A DNA stretch of 64,000 nucleotides, taken from the NCBI GenBank assembly GCA_021772975.1, contig JAJFKY010000001.1:186001-250000 (forward strand), written 5' to 3'. Source of the stretch: Gammaproteobacteria bacterium. GTDB taxonomy: Bacteria; Pseudomonadota; Gammaproteobacteria; Xanthomonadales; Wenzhouxiangellaceae. The position numbers and the translations under genes were made by a program. Below, one piece after another: positions 35,199 to 45,406 of the stretch (position 1 is the stretch's first letter; each line of letters starts with the position of its first letter). A model generated the notes under the pieces. That model searched no databases and had not been told where the DNA came from. It saw only the letters and a program-made list of their open reading frames with translations.

Positions 35199-37962
35199 GT
35201 TCAAGTGTCTGATCATCGGCTTGCTCTATGGCATCCAGACTGGCAATGCGACACAGGCTGTGGCGGCGACAGTATTGGCAGACATTGCCCAATGGATCGG
35301 CTTGTGCCTGGCCGTGAAAAAAACCATCCGCCAGCTTTTCCAGCCGCGACTGCCAGAATGCCCGCAGCGATGTCCAATCGTCTGCCATGCGATGCAAATC
35401 ACCGCGACCTTGTCCCAGCGCTGGCACGCCGGGCAGTTGACCTGGTCGCAGAGTAAAGCCGCTGAACCCGGTTTTTTGCGGGTGCAGGTTCGCGAATGCC
35501 ACACCGCCAATATCCGGCGTGTGCAGTGCATACAACGGCAATTGCGGTTCGCTGAGACGTTCATCGGTCCATTGCTTCGGATTGCCTGTGCCGGATTTGT
35601 AATCCAGCACCAGATGACTGCCATCAGCCAGTTGATCCACCCGGTCCATGCGCACCTGCAAGCGTAATGGGCCCAGCTGCAGACGTTTGGATTGTTCCAG
35701 CGATTGGATGGTGAAGTCAGTGCTGCGCTCGGCTTCAATGGCCAGCCAGCGGCCAAGCTTGGTTTGTAGATATTCGCGGTAAGATTCACGCAGGCGCGTT
35801 TGACGTAAACAAGGGATAGTGTTGTGTGACAGTACGCGCTCGATACAGGTGGTCAGGTGAGCCGTGCGGGTATTTTTATCCGGTAATTGCCGCGGATCAA
35901 AACCTTGCCAGAAAGCCTGCATTACCGCATGCACACAGTTGCCATGCTGCAGGGCGCTGATACCGGGCTGAATTGGGCTCAGTGCCTCGGTTTTCAGGCG
36001 ATAAGCAGCCACTGCCTGAAACGGACACTGCGCCTGGGCCTTCAGTACGCCACTGCCACCGTGGGTCACGCCCGCTGAGGCAGCGGCATCGTCACTCAAA
36101 TCCATCAGTGCCGGTGCCTGTTGATCAACATAGGCTTCCAGTTGCCGCTGCTGCCACATCCGCTGCCACACCGGCTGAGCATGGATAGCGGGCAATTCTT
36201 CAATACTGGCCAATTCACGGATCAGTGGGCTGGCTTGCTGGTGAGCATCCTGGTCGGTTTTGGCATAACTGAACACCACCTGCGCAGCACTGGCTTGCAG
36301 GCTGGCGGTGACATGGCGGGCATAGCGCAGCTCTTGCTCCGCGCTTGAGTTCGGCATTTGCCGACGGCGTTGCAGCACCACCGGTAGCAATGGATCAGGC
36401 CTTGGTGCGGCGGGCCAGCTGGAGGCTGTGAGCCCGGTCACCCAGATAGCATCGAAACGCTGCCCCAATGCCTCCAGCAAACCCAGCACCTGCACCCGGG
36501 CATGTGGGCGTCGTTGTTGCACCGGCACACGGCGGGCCAGACGTTGCAGCCAGCTCAGTACCGCACGCCCCGGAAGCTGTTCATTGCTGGGGCTGAGCCT
36601 GCGGAATTGTTCCAGCAATTCACGCCAGCGTTGACGCAGGCTATGGTCGAGGCGATTGTCTTCGTGGTTGGCGGCAGCATCTGATAATGGCCATTGAAGT
36701 TGATGCAATAATTCTGACACGCGCTCTACCCAGATACTGGCGGGTTGACGTTGCCGGAACAATGCTCTGGCTTCCATCACAATCCGCAAATGCGCTTGCA
36801 GTGTCGGCGCGTGCCACGCCGCCTCGCTTAAACCGGCCAACTGCATCACCTCGGCAACCGAAAACCGTGCCAGACCCAGACTGCGCAGATGCACTTCTAA
36901 ACGGCTGCGTGCCATGCATTCATCAACATTTAGCCAAGGACTGCGCAACAGGCTGCTGAATATCGCAAACGGCGCATCGCCCTGCAACAGGGTCAGCCAT
37001 TGAAAAGCCAGCCGCACCAGTGGTTGCTCATCCAGCGTTGCGGCAGCGGATATATCAAACCATTTGCCTGCGTCCAGGTTAGGCTTATCCAGACTGGGTT
37101 CTTCCAGGCCATTCCATTGGGGGTGCAGAGCATGGGTGAGTACGGTATCGACCTGCGCCCGCCGACGATGCAGATCCGGCACCACAATGGCAATCGACAT
37201 TTGTTCATTATCGGCATGCTCGGTCAATAACTGCCGAGTCCATTGCGCGGCCTGCAACAACTCCTGCTCGGCATCAATGCCCGCAACCACCCGCAGCTGT
37301 TGTGCCCGGCTGGGCAAGGTCAACTCATGCAATTCACCGCCATTCGCTTGCATGGCTTGCAGCAAATTTTGTTGTGCCGGTAGCCAGCGCTCAAAGCCGT
37401 AAGTCAGCAAGGTTTCCGGCGGCTGCCAGGTTTGGTCTCGCAGGCGGTTGTTTAACCAGCGAGCCAACTGCTTGTTATCGATCAGCTGCGAGTGTTCCAG
37501 TTGCAGCGCGTATTGATTGGCCCAGCGGATAAAGGCATCGGTTTCCGCGGAGGGATAGCGTTGCAGTTGATGCTCGGTAATGGTGAAATCCTGCACCAGA
37601 TTCCACGCCGAGTGTGCCGCCTGAGCACAGGCGGCACGATTTAACAGGCCATCGCTGGCAGCATCCTGATCGATAATCTGCTGCCATAACCAGTCACACT
37701 GGGCGTCGTCCAGTAACCGGGTAGGCGTGTTGTGCCGGAGGCTGTATTCGGCAAATACCTGACGCAACCATTGCGGCCAGGCCAAAATCGCAGGTTTGGG
37801 CCAGGCTGCCCTGGTCTGGACTCGAGCATAGCGCAGCAGTAGGGTCTGTGCCTGGCGCTGGTTGGCGGTGACCAGCACCGCGCCTTGCGCCAGTTTTACC
37901 TGGGCATCGGGCCAATCAATCTGGTCAATTGGGCCCAGGGTCAGTTCATCATCTGCCCCCAT
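35191..37962 (-). CDS. AddB-like iron-sulfur nuclease subunit
   Basis: A 923-residue partner of the AddA-like protein. The N-terminal region is an inactivated helicase-like fold (VLVTANQRQAQTLLLRYA, with no Walker A). The C-terminal PD-(D/E)XK nuclease has MDRVDQLADGSHLVLDYKSG. Iron-staple cysteines fit the AddB pattern: one before the nuclease (AQAQCPFQAVAAY) and CxxCx5C at the end (Cys895, Cys898, Cys904 in CQYCRRHSLC). This matches the family labelled 'probable DNA repair protein' in beta- and gammaproteobacteria. Confidence 0.9.
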   Translation of the reverse strand: MGADDELTLGPIDQIDWPDAQVKLAQGAVLVTANQRQAQTLLLRYARVQTRAAWPKPAILAWPQWLRQVFAEYSLRHNTPTRLLDDAQCDWLWQQIIDQDAASDGLLNRAACAQAAHSAWNLVQDFTITEHQLQRYPSAETDAFIRWANQYALQLEHSQLIDNKQLARWLNNRLRDQTWQPPETLLTYGFERWLPAQQNLLQAMQANGGELHELTLPSRAQQLRVVAGIDAEQELLQAAQWTRQLLTEHADNEQMSIAIVVPDLHRRRAQVDTVLTHALHPQWNGLEEPSLDKPNLDAGKWFDISAAATLDEQPLVRLAFQWLTLLQGDAPFAIFSSLLRSPWLNVDECMARSRLEVHLRSLGLARFSVAEVMQLAGLSEAAWHAPTLQAHLRIVMEARALFRQRQPASIWVERVSELLHQLQWPLSDAAANHEDNRLDHSLRQRWRELLEQFRRLSPSNEQLPGRAVLSWLQRLARRVPVQQRRPHARVQVLGLLEALGQRFDAIWVTGLTASSWPAAPRPDPLLPVVLQRRRQMPNSSAEQELRYARHVTASLQASAAQVVFSYAKTDQDAHQQASPLIRELASIEELPAIHAQPVWQRMWQQRQLEAYVDQQAPALMDLSDDAAASAGVTHGGSGVLKAQAQCPFQAVAAYRLKTEALSPIQPGISALQHGNCVHAVMQAFWQGFDPRQLPDKNTRTAHLTTCIERVLSHNTIPCLRQTRLRESYREYLQTKLGRWLAIEAERSTDFTIQSLEQSKRLQLGPLRLQVRMDRVDQLADGSHLVLDYKSGTGNPKQWTDERLSEPQLPLYALHTPDIGGVAFANLHPQKTGFSGFTLRPGQLPGVPALGQGRGDLHRMADDWTSLRAFWQSRLEKLADGFFHGQAQADPLGNVCQYCRRHSLCRIASLDAIEQADDQTLEHD

Positions 37963-37971
37963 GCTGGTTAA

Positions 37972-39288
37972 CTATTGCTGTTGCTGCAGGTAATCGACCA
38001 CCAGGTGCGTGAATGCACGTACGCCGATCTCCATACTGGGTTCGTGCATATCAAAAAATGGCGAGTGATTGCTGGGCGAACCTGCCAGCGTTTCTCCGGG
38101 TGCGATATTGGACAGGAACACGTACAGGCCGGGAACCTCACGTGCAAAAAACGAAAAGTCTTCCGCACCAGTAACCAGGTCCGGGGTCACCAATGGCCGC
38201 TCGCCGCTGACTCTTGCCAGCGTCGGCAGCATTTGCGCGGTCAAATCCGGATCATTGACGGTGGCCGGGTATTGTTTGGTGATAGTGACATCGGCGGTAG
38301 CGCCCGAACTCGCGGCAATATTCTCCGCGGTGCGCTTGATGCGGGCATGGATATCGTCCTGCATTTCCAGATCAAAGCTACGGATAGTGCCGTGCATTTC
38401 CACCTTGTCGGGAATAATGTTGTTACGCACGCCGGCATCAATTTTACCGATGGTGATGATATACGGCACTTTGGTCAGATTGAGCTGACGACTGGCAATG
38501 GTTTGCAGGCCTAATATCACCTGAGCACTGGCCACTATCGGATCAACACCTCCCCAGGGGCGTGCGCCATGGGTTTGCACACCATTGACGTCGATCAATA
38601 AGTAATCGACCGCGGCCATAATGGGGCCGCCGCGTACCGCCATTTGCCCGGCGGGCATATTCAGGCCGACGTGCATGCCAAAAATGACTTCTGGCTTATG
38701 CCGCTCAAACAGGCCTTCTTTCAACATCAATTCGGCACCACCTTCTTCGCCCAGTGGCGCGCCTTCTTCGGCAGGCTGAAAGATAAACAATACTGATCCT
38801 GGTAGTTCATCACGTATTGCACTCAACACACGCGCAGCACCCAATGCCATCGCCATGTGTGTATCGTGACCGCAGGCGTGCATCACACCAACATCCTTGC
38901 CCTGGTATTCGGAGGTAACGACAGAAGCAAAATCCAGGCCGGTCTGCTCGGTCACCGGCAAGCCGTCCATATCGGCACGGATGGCAACCAGCGGTCCCGG
39001 CTGCCCACCTTCCAATAAACCCACAACACCAGTATGCGCAATACCACTTTCAACCACTTCGATATCCATATCGCGCAGCGCTGCCTGCAGATATTTGGCA
39101 GTTTCAAATTCGCGATTGGACAATTCCGGGTTGCTATGGAAATGCCGTCGCCAGTTGACCACCTGAGTTTGTGATTCCGCGGCCAGACGGTCAAGCTCAG
39201 ACCGTTCCGGCGCCGACCAGACGCTGAAACTCAACGCCAGCGGCAACGCAGCCAGTAAGCATTGGAAAACTTTGCGGTGGATTGTCAT
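37972..39288 (-). CDS. Exported M20D-family amidohydrolase/peptidase
   Basis: A 438-residue zinc amidohydrolase (hippurate hydrolase/IAA-amino-acid hydrolase type) with a signal peptide (VFQCLLAALPLALSFSVWSA). Motifs: AIRADMDGLPV, HACGHDTHMAMALG, QPAEEG, and a distal HSPFFD. ATG 39288 has CAGGAG upstream; the longer frame has no signal. It likely releases acyl groups from N-acyl amino acids or dipeptides in the periplasm. It lies 9 bases before the AddB-like start and could be read into it. Confidence 0.92.
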   Translation of the reverse strand: MTIHRKVFQCLLAALPLALSFSVWSAPERSELDRLAAESQTQVVNWRRHFHSNPELSNREFETAKYLQAALRDMDIEVVESGIAHTGVVGLLEGGQPGPLVAIRADMDGLPVTEQTGLDFASVVTSEYQGKDVGVMHACGHDTHMAMALGAARVLSAIRDELPGSVLFIFQPAEEGAPLGEEGGAELMLKEGLFERHKPEVIFGMHVGLNMPAGQMAVRGGPIMAAVDYLLIDVNGVQTHGARPWGGVDPIVASAQVILGLQTIASRQLNLTKVPYIITIGKIDAGVRNNIIPDKVEMHGTIRSFDLEMQDDIHARIKRTAENIAASSGATADVTITKQYPATVNDPDLTAQMLPTLARVSGERPLVTPDLVTGAEDFSFFAREVPGLYVFLSNIAPGETLAGSPSNHSPFFDMHEPSMEIGVRAFTHLVVDYLQQQQ

Positions 39289-39418
39289 GCGGTACTCCTG
39301 ATGATTCATCGGGTGAGCATACTTGCCCTGGGTAGCGGAATGCAAAGATTGTGCGCCCCGACTGGTCAGTAAGAGCCAAACCGGTCAAACCCGCCGTGAA
39401 CCGGATTCGTCCGCGGAT

Positions 39419-39444
39419 AAAAAAGCCCGCCAATAAGGCGGGCT
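39419..39444 (-). terminator. Rho-independent terminator of the sigma/CHAT unit
   Basis: On the minus strand AGCCCGCC-TTATT-GGCGGGCT forms a perfect 8-bp GC-rich stem followed by a run of T. It lies about 50 bases after the CHAT gene stop, so it ends the 44.9-39.5 kb transcript. Confidence 0.88.
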
Positions 39445-39491
39445 AAAGACGCTAAGCCCGGACGACAAGGCGCCGTCCTGGTGTGACTACA

Positions 39492-42400
39492 TTAGAGCGC
39501 TGCACTCACCAGCGTCGGGGGTGGGGATGGTTTTTCGGTCAGGCCTGCAAGCTGAGCTATCGGCGCAGTGACACTGCGGCCGCCCTGCAATACAAAGCCT
39601 GCCCAAAAATAGGGGTGTTCCCATTGCGGCTGTTCACGCAGCCACTGCTGTGACAGACGTAACGCCATTTCCGGAGACTTGTTCTCCTGCAACAGGTGGA
39701 AATAGAAGCGGTCCATCAACTGCGCGGTGGCTCGGTCTGATACCTGCCACAGGCTGGAAATGACCTGCCGCGCACCAGCAATTAAAAACGGACGACTGAG
39801 ACTTAATAAACCTTCGCTGCCGACTGATTTGCCGATACCGGTTTCGCAACCACTCAATACCACCAGGTCAGCATTCAAATCCAGCGTGGCAATTTCATGC
39901 GGGCGCAGATAGGACATGCTGTCGTCGTCCTGGTTGCGTGCCAGAATCAGCCCTGACAGTTCAGGCAAATCGGCATCCACGATGCCATGGGTGGCAAAAT
40001 GCACCACACCATATTCACGCAGTCCGCCGTTGGCCACAAAATCATGGCTGGCATTGGCGCCGGTCATGACTCGCACGTTGCTGCCGTAACGCGGATTGGT
40101 TGAAGCACTGACGGCTTCTTCAATCGCCGCCGCTTCCAGACGCGCACCCGGCAAGGCAGAAATATTCACGCCACTCTGACTGAGCGAACGTTGCGCCATC
40201 AAGTTGGCAAACTGAATTTCAGGCAGTGCCAGCAGATCATCGTCAGCGGTCAGCAGCGGGGTTGCATCAGTTGCCAGGGGATCCGCCAGAACCACAATGT
40301 TGGCCGCCGGCGCGAAGCTTTCGGCATCCAGCAGGTTAAATACTTTTGCCGATGGACTGTAGGTTACCGTGGTGCTGTCAAGCAGCGTATTGGAGCCATC
40401 CGCATCAAGCGGCAATAACCCAAATGGCACCAGCTGCAGACTGCCATCGGCGATTACCACCAACTCGCGGTTTTTGATATCGTCGGCGGCTGGTTGCAGC
40501 ACCAGTTGGCTGAGCTGATTAGCGATGTAAGTAATTCTGCTCGGTGATTGGCGGTGACTGCGCAGAGTTTGCGTCAGCTCAGTGGCCACCGAACCGATTC
40601 GGGCGGCACTGGCCAGTTCATAGTGCCGTACCGTGGCACTGTCTATGGTCCATAGATGGCTGCGCTGATCACCGACAAAATAGCTCAACATGGTGACATC
40701 GTCACTCAACCTGACCTGAATTTCCGTGGCGCTCAAAGGCGCACTCATATCGGCCACCAGATTCTGATTATGCCGCAGCTGGCCTCCCAGCAAATCTATT
40801 TCGCGCCGCAACTCGATCAGCTTATTGCTGTCTTGAGTCCGAGAAACATCCGCCAGTTGTGCCAGCATACGGTCACGCTGTCTGCGGATAGCATTGGCAG
40901 CATCGCTATCAGCGCCGTCCGCCTGAATCAGGTCGAGCAAACTGCGTGCGCGCACCTGTTCACTGATTGCCCAGGCTTGTTCGCTTTGTCCGGCGTCCAC
41001 CAATAAATTGATATATTGCTCGAACGCGCCTCTGCGGCTGGCCAGGAAATTACTTTGCAGATCCGGCGACAGGGTGCGCAGCCGAATGCTGTTGGCCAGC
41101 TCGGTGGCAGCCCGGGCAGCATCCAGTGCTGCCTGACCGTTGTGAGCACGTGACAGCGAAGTCAGGGTGTCCAGTTCATACAGTTCGTCGTTGACCGTAC
41201 GATGCCCGTATAAGGCTTCTTCCAGCTGCTGCTCAGCGGAGGCCTGTTCACCTTCATTGAGTAACAACTGGCCATAACGTGATTGAGCACGCGCCGCTTC
41301 CCGGACCTGACCCAGTTGGTGCAGAGTCTGGATGGCCAGACGCTGGCTTTCCAGGGCCTGCTCGGTACGGCCCAGTTGATGCATCAGTTGAGCATGCTTG
41401 CTGGCTACCACCGCAGCGGAGGCCGGCTGATTGCTGTTGACAAAGCTGACATAAGCATTAGCAAACTGGGCATCGGCCTGGCTGGTGTTGCCGATTTGCC
41501 AATTTGAATTGGCCAGCCGGTTTAACACGTTGGCGCGTTGCTGCTGGTTTTCGCCACTCAGCTGTAAGGCCTGATTGTAATGCGCGATGGCATCATCGTG
41601 CTCATCGATCGCGGCATATACATTACCGATCCATTCCAGTGCCTGCCCATACCAATAATCGTCATGCAGCGACTCAAATGTATCGGCGGCAATATCGAGG
41701 TGTTCCAGGGCTTCATCCAGACGCCCCTGCTCCTGCAAGACCTGACCGAGATTAAATTCCACCTGGGCTATGCGTTTGGGCTGCTTGATATCCGCGTGCA
41801 GTTCTATCGCGCTGCGCAGTAGCAGTTCTGCGCTTGAGATATCACCTGAGGATGATTTGACCAGCGCCAGATTATTCAGAGTGTTGGCTACCTCAACCAG
41901 ATCACCACGCGCGCTGATCTGTTTTGCGCTGAGGTTTAATACCTGTTCCAGCGGGCGTACCTGCTTGCTGGCAAATAACGACAGCGCCGTTTCCAGAGAC
42001 TGGCTGGCCGCTGCGTAATTATCACTTTCCCACTCGGCAACACCAATATTGTTGTGTGCCCTGGCGACAAAAAAGGCATCTTCCTCGATTGACCTAAGCG
42101 CCAGGGAGCTCTGGTAATAATCAATCGCTGTATCAATCGAACCCAGACGCTTGTTAATCAGGCCAAGCGCGTTATAACTGGCGGCGAGGCCTTTGCTGTC
42201 GGAATGTAACTGGAACATGCTGATAGCCTGATTGTGGCTGTCACTGGCATTACTTAACAGCCCCAGTTCTGCATATAACTCGCCCAGTTCGTAGTGAATA
42301 TCCCCTTCCCAGTCAGCATATGCGGTGCCGGATAAACGGCTTAGTGCATCCTGGTAAGCCTGCATCGCAAGCTCGCGCTGGTCAGTCCCGCCGTAAAAAT

Positions 42401-42857
42401 GCGCCAGATGATAATCAGCCGCCCGCGCTAGACTGCGTAAACCCGCGGTCACATCGGCATGTTCCTGGTCTGCCGCTGACACCACGATTCGGGTAACACC
42501 TACGCTGCCGCGTGCGACAAACTCTTCGATGCTGCGGACTTCGATATGCAGCATTCCAGACTCATCATTCCCGCTCAGGTCAAGTATGTATCTACCTTCA
42601 CGGCCACGCCATGTGGCGGCCCGACGGATAACATTGTTATCGGCATCCAGAACGGCCGCGGTGGTATCAATTCCGTCATTTTGAATCACCAGGAAGGCAC
42701 TGGCGTCAGCCGGCATCTCAAATGTCCAGCCTTCTCCGGCGTCGAGTGATCTGTTCAATCCAGACGGTGCGGGCTGACTGGCGATAACACTGCAGGAGCA
42801 AAATAGCAGTGCTATACCAAGTCGTGAAAGTAGTGTTCTGTAAGTATGTGTATTCAT
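39492..42857 (-). CDS. Secreted TPR-CHAT protein
   Basis: A 1121-residue exported protein. The signal peptide (LLSRLGIALLFCSCSVIAS) is followed by a beta-rich domain (about 30-130) that resembles the PPC-like pre-domain of secreted proteins. About ten TPR repeats fill 145-560, a coiled stretch 620-700, then a CHAT caspase-like domain (about 780-1095). The catalytic dyad is His957 (HFATHG) and Cys1004 (VVLSGCETG), both intact, so a cysteine protease activity is plausible. It is the last gene of the unit led by the ECF sigma factor. Most CHAT proteins are cytoplasmic; this one appears to act outside the cytoplasm. Its target is unknown. Confidence 0.9.
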   Translation of the reverse strand: MNTHTYRTLLSRLGIALLFCSCSVIASQPAPSGLNRSLDAGEGWTFEMPADASAFLVIQNDGIDTTAAVLDADNNVIRRAATWRGREGRYILDLSGNDESGMLHIEVRSIEEFVARGSVGVTRIVVSAADQEHADVTAGLRSLARAADYHLAHFYGGTDQRELAMQAYQDALSRLSGTAYADWEGDIHYELGELYAELGLLSNASDSHNQAISMFQLHSDSKGLAASYNALGLINKRLGSIDTAIDYYQSSLALRSIEEDAFFVARAHNNIGVAEWESDNYAAASQSLETALSLFASKQVRPLEQVLNLSAKQISARGDLVEVANTLNNLALVKSSSGDISSAELLLRSAIELHADIKQPKRIAQVEFNLGQVLQEQGRLDEALEHLDIAADTFESLHDDYWYGQALEWIGNVYAAIDEHDDAIAHYNQALQLSGENQQQRANVLNRLANSNWQIGNTSQADAQFANAYVSFVNSNQPASAAVVASKHAQLMHQLGRTEQALESQRLAIQTLHQLGQVREAARAQSRYGQLLLNEGEQASAEQQLEEALYGHRTVNDELYELDTLTSLSRAHNGQAALDAARAATELANSIRLRTLSPDLQSNFLASRRGAFEQYINLLVDAGQSEQAWAISEQVRARSLLDLIQADGADSDAANAIRRQRDRMLAQLADVSRTQDSNKLIELRREIDLLGGQLRHNQNLVADMSAPLSATEIQVRLSDDVTMLSYFVGDQRSHLWTIDSATVRHYELASAARIGSVATELTQTLRSHRQSPSRITYIANQLSQLVLQPAADDIKNRELVVIADGSLQLVPFGLLPLDADGSNTLLDSTTVTYSPSAKVFNLLDAESFAPAANIVVLADPLATDATPLLTADDDLLALPEIQFANLMAQRSLSQSGVNISALPGARLEAAAIEEAVSASTNPRYGSNVRVMTGANASHDFVANGGLREYGVVHFATHGIVDADLPELSGLILARNQDDDSMSYLRPHEIATLDLNADLVVLSGCETGIGKSVGSEGLLSLSRPFLIAGARQVISSLWQVSDRATAQLMDRFYFHLLQENKSPEMALRLSQQWLREQPQWEHPYFWAGFVLQGGRSVTAPIAQLAGLTEKPSPPPTLVSAAL

Positions 42858-42878
42858 TAAGCTATGTCCCTATTTCGC

Positions 42879-43478
42879 CTATTCATCCGCAATCGTACGG
42901 CTGCCGCCAGTATCAGAACCATTATCCGGCCTGCCACTGGTGCCGCAAACAACATTGGGGTTATCGCGCTCAATGACCTTCCATTGCATTGTGCGCTCAC
43001 CTGAATATCCCTGTTCGGTGATCTTATCCATCTCAAACTCCAATTGTTTGACCAAATTGTCCTGCGCTTCCCAGAAATTACAGCGCATGACCAGATTACC
43101 CGCTTCGTTTAGCTCCAGATAGCCATTGCCCGGGCATATCGGGTAACGAATCGCATCGCTGGTGATGATATTGGGATCAGCACCCGCTGGCTCTGCATAA
43201 AAATCAACGGACCATTGGCTGGTCGCCGTGTCACACTGAATGTGGATGGCATCATCCACTTTGATGTCGGTTGAACTGCCGATATCGCAGGTCCTGGTAA
43301 CAATCCAGATATCGGCATAGCCCGTAGAACAGGCCGAGGCATCAGTGAGTAATGTATCGAGGAGGTTATTGGCGGAAGCGGTGTTGATGACGGCCAGGCT
43401 GTAGAGCAGCCAGGTAATAATTAGAACACCAGTACATTTACCAATATTTTTTACTCTGCTTGAGGTACGTAGTTTCAT
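42879..43478 (-). CDS. Secreted cysteine-containing protein
   Basis: A 199-residue exported protein. Signal peptide VLIITWLLYSLAVINTASA, then a predicted beta-rich body with eight cysteines (for example RTCDIG, IQCDT, YPICPG, MRCNFWE, VVCGTSG) that probably form disulfides. The C-terminus is polar (SDTGGSRTIADE). No family recognised. ATG 43478 with AGGA 6 bases upstream is preferred to the longer frame. It sits between the anti-sigma-position gene and the CHAT gene and may be a partner or substrate of the CHAT protein. Confidence 0.75.
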   Translation of the reverse strand: MKLRTSSRVKNIGKCTGVLIITWLLYSLAVINTASANNLLDTLLTDASACSTGYADIWIVTRTCDIGSSTDIKVDDAIHIQCDTATSQWSVDFYAEPAGADPNIITSDAIRYPICPGNGYLELNEAGNLVMRCNFWEAQDNLVKQLEFEMDKITEQGYSGERTMQWKVIERDNPNVVCGTSGRPDNGSDTGGSRTIADE

Positions 43479-43503
43479 TGTCAATCCTTTTAGGCACGTT
43501 AAA

Positions 43504-44190
43504 TCAGGACGTCGGATTGACGCGCAAGGTATACTCTTGCTTGGGCACCTCATTTTGTGTTGCTGATATTAAAATCTGGTAATCGCCCGCTTGCAGGTAG
43601 CTGGCAGGCAATGCCATAACCAAATATCCACGATCATCAGGTTTAACGCTGGCAACAATTGGTTCCAGCCGATTATCTCCCTGCGCGGCAATCGTGACTT
43701 GGTAGACAGACTGGGGAGGCCAGTCTATTTCAAACTCCAGTATTGCCAACCCCGATGTTAAATGATCAGGAGAAATAACCGCGGAGAACTCTGTATTCTC
43801 CTGTGCTGACCGCAAACGTGAAAATGTCACGATGGATACATCGGGTTGAAACGTCGCCTGTACCTGCTGTTCCGTCAGCAGGTCCGGACGACTTTGTTGT
43901 AAGAGCGTGAACGCCAGAGTTGAAACAACAATTGCTGAAGTTGCTACAAACGCCCCCGCAGGCCGCCACCAGGCTGTCCTTAGCCTCTGCCACCATGCCA
44001 CTCTTACACCAATTTCTGGCTGATATTCCTGCTCGAGCAAACCCTGCTGTAAAGCATAGGCCAGTTCGAGTTCAGCCAACAACTCTGCATCCTGCAGATA
44101 AGCCTCTTCAAAGTCGGCAGCCGTCTGTGGATCAAGTTTTCCGCGTATGTAAGCGTCAATACGCTGTTGTTGATCTTTACTAATCGTCAT
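43504..44190 (-). CDS. Membrane protein in anti-sigma factor position
   Basis: A 228-residue protein with a cytoplasmic N-domain (1-70) containing RIDAYIRGKLDPQTAADFEEAY, similar to zinc-free anti-sigma N-termini. One membrane helix (about 78-97, AFVATSAIVVSTLAFTLLQQ) and a periplasmic beta domain with PDRGYLVMALPASYLQAGDYQI-like strands follow. The layout and its place directly after the ECF sigma gene suggest an anti-sigma factor that senses the envelope. No direct proof is in the sequence. Confidence 0.7.
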   Translation of the reverse strand: MTISKDQQQRIDAYIRGKLDPQTAADFEEAYLQDAELLAELELAYALQQGLLEQEYQPEIGVRVAWWQRLRTAWWRPAGAFVATSAIVVSTLAFTLLQQSRPDLLTEQQVQATFQPDVSIVTFSRLRSAQENTEFSAVISPDHLTSGLAILEFEIDWPPQSVYQVTIAAQGDNRLEPIVASVKPDDRGYLVMALPASYLQAGDYQILISATQNEVPKQEYTLRVNPTS

Positions 44191-44306
44191 GCTACCAACC
44201 CCAAATGTATAGTGAGTTCCATCTCAATTTACTTTCCATGTTACGTACTTAATGCGATGACCAGTCGGATTCTCTCACCCGCTGCTCATCTTCCCGGCTG
44301 TTATGC

Positions 44307-44921
44307 TCAGTTTTTTTCATCGGTCTGACGCTCCTCGTCATAAAGTTTACGCAGGCGTTGTTTAGCCCGGTATAAAACGCGATCAAAGTGGGCGGCACTC
44401 AATGCCAGCCGCTTGCAGATACTGCTTTTATCCTGTTCCGCCAGATAAAACAGCCGCAGAATCTGACGGTCGCGTTGTTGTGGCAGTTCCGCCAGCATAC
44501 GATGCACCGCCCTGGCAACCTGTTGCTGATGAATCACATCGTAACCACTGGATTGCTCGGCCACGGTCTGTTCAATGGCGGCTTGATCAGGTGAGGTCTG
44601 CTGGCGTTGTTGCTTGCGGTATTCACCAATAAAAAGGTTCATGGCAATCTGGCGAATATATTTGGGCAGCGCATCCGGGTTCTCCAGCGGGCTCTTGCGC
44701 AAGTGCGAAATCACGATGGTCATCGTATCCTGCACCAGATCTTCCGCCTGAGCCGGATCGTGACAGCGGTATTGCAGCATGAACTGGGTCGGCCGGGAGT
44801 ATTTTTGCACCAGCTCTGATTCCGCGGAACGATCGCCCGCGTGAATGCGTTCTGACAATGACGAACCTCGATCATCACTTCCGGAGGATGAATTCATACC
44901 GTTAGTGGAATGATCTATCAT
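44307..44921 (-). CDS. ECF-type RNA polymerase sigma factor
   Basis: A 204-residue sigma-70 family ECF factor. Region 2 (about 40-100) includes AEDLVQDTMTIV and ALPKYIRQIAMNLFIGEYRK; region 4 (about 135-195) has LPQQRDRQILRLFYLAEQDK and an HTH ICKRLALSAAHFDRVLYRAK. It starts a minus-strand unit with an apparent anti-sigma factor, a secreted protein and a TPR-CHAT protein. Such pairs usually autoregulate; I could not define a promoter confidently. Confidence 0.9.
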   Translation of the reverse strand: MIDHSTNGMNSSSGSDDRGSSLSERIHAGDRSAESELVQKYSRPTQFMLQYRCHDPAQAEDLVQDTMTIVISHLRKSPLENPDALPKYIRQIAMNLFIGEYRKQQRQQTSPDQAAIEQTVAEQSSGYDVIHQQQVARAVHRMLAELPQQRDRQILRLFYLAEQDKSSICKRLALSAAHFDRVLYRAKQRLRKLYDEERQTDEKN

Positions 44922-45406
44922 TATGGCTAGTAAAACGCACGTCCCATTGTCATCAAACTTTTAATATTGTCATTATGCTCGTTTATAGCCCTGTAACGGC
45001 CTGCAAACCAGCATCCGCCGCTGGTCCCGGCTCAGAAGTGGACCGCCTGTGCAGGGAGGCCCGACCATGCCCGCGATAGTTTGGTGCGATTTCGCCAAGG
45101 CGAGTCACCCGCCTACATGGGTCAAACATACTGCTATAAACCAATGGGTCCATTTTGAGCATAAAACCGGCCCATGGCAAACTGGGTTGATACATTCCGG
45201 AATTGAGTCGAGTGTAATCTCAAAAGTCAGCGATTTATTATCGTTATTTGAATGCATGGCGCATTACCGGCTGAAACAACAGCAGCCATTTACTGGCTGG
45301 TCTGCGATTATACTAAGCCGTTATGGGCGGTTTTCAGCGTCCTGACTGACACTATCCGCCGCTGACGGCCACCTGCAGCTAAGCTTGCTTAACAGAGTGC
45401 TCCAAT
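44922..45406. other. Non-coding gap between divergent genes
   Basis: About 480 bases between the sigma gene (minus) and the amidohydrolase lipoprotein (plus). It should hold promoters for both. I see no repeat, hairpin or supported gene; two short open frames here have no recognisable features. Confidence 0.6.

Noticed and set aside
45049-45345. 98-residue plus-strand frame in the gap before the lipoprotein gene
   Set aside because: No signal, domain or good ribosome-binding site; the opposing frame at 44983-45195 is equally unconvincing.
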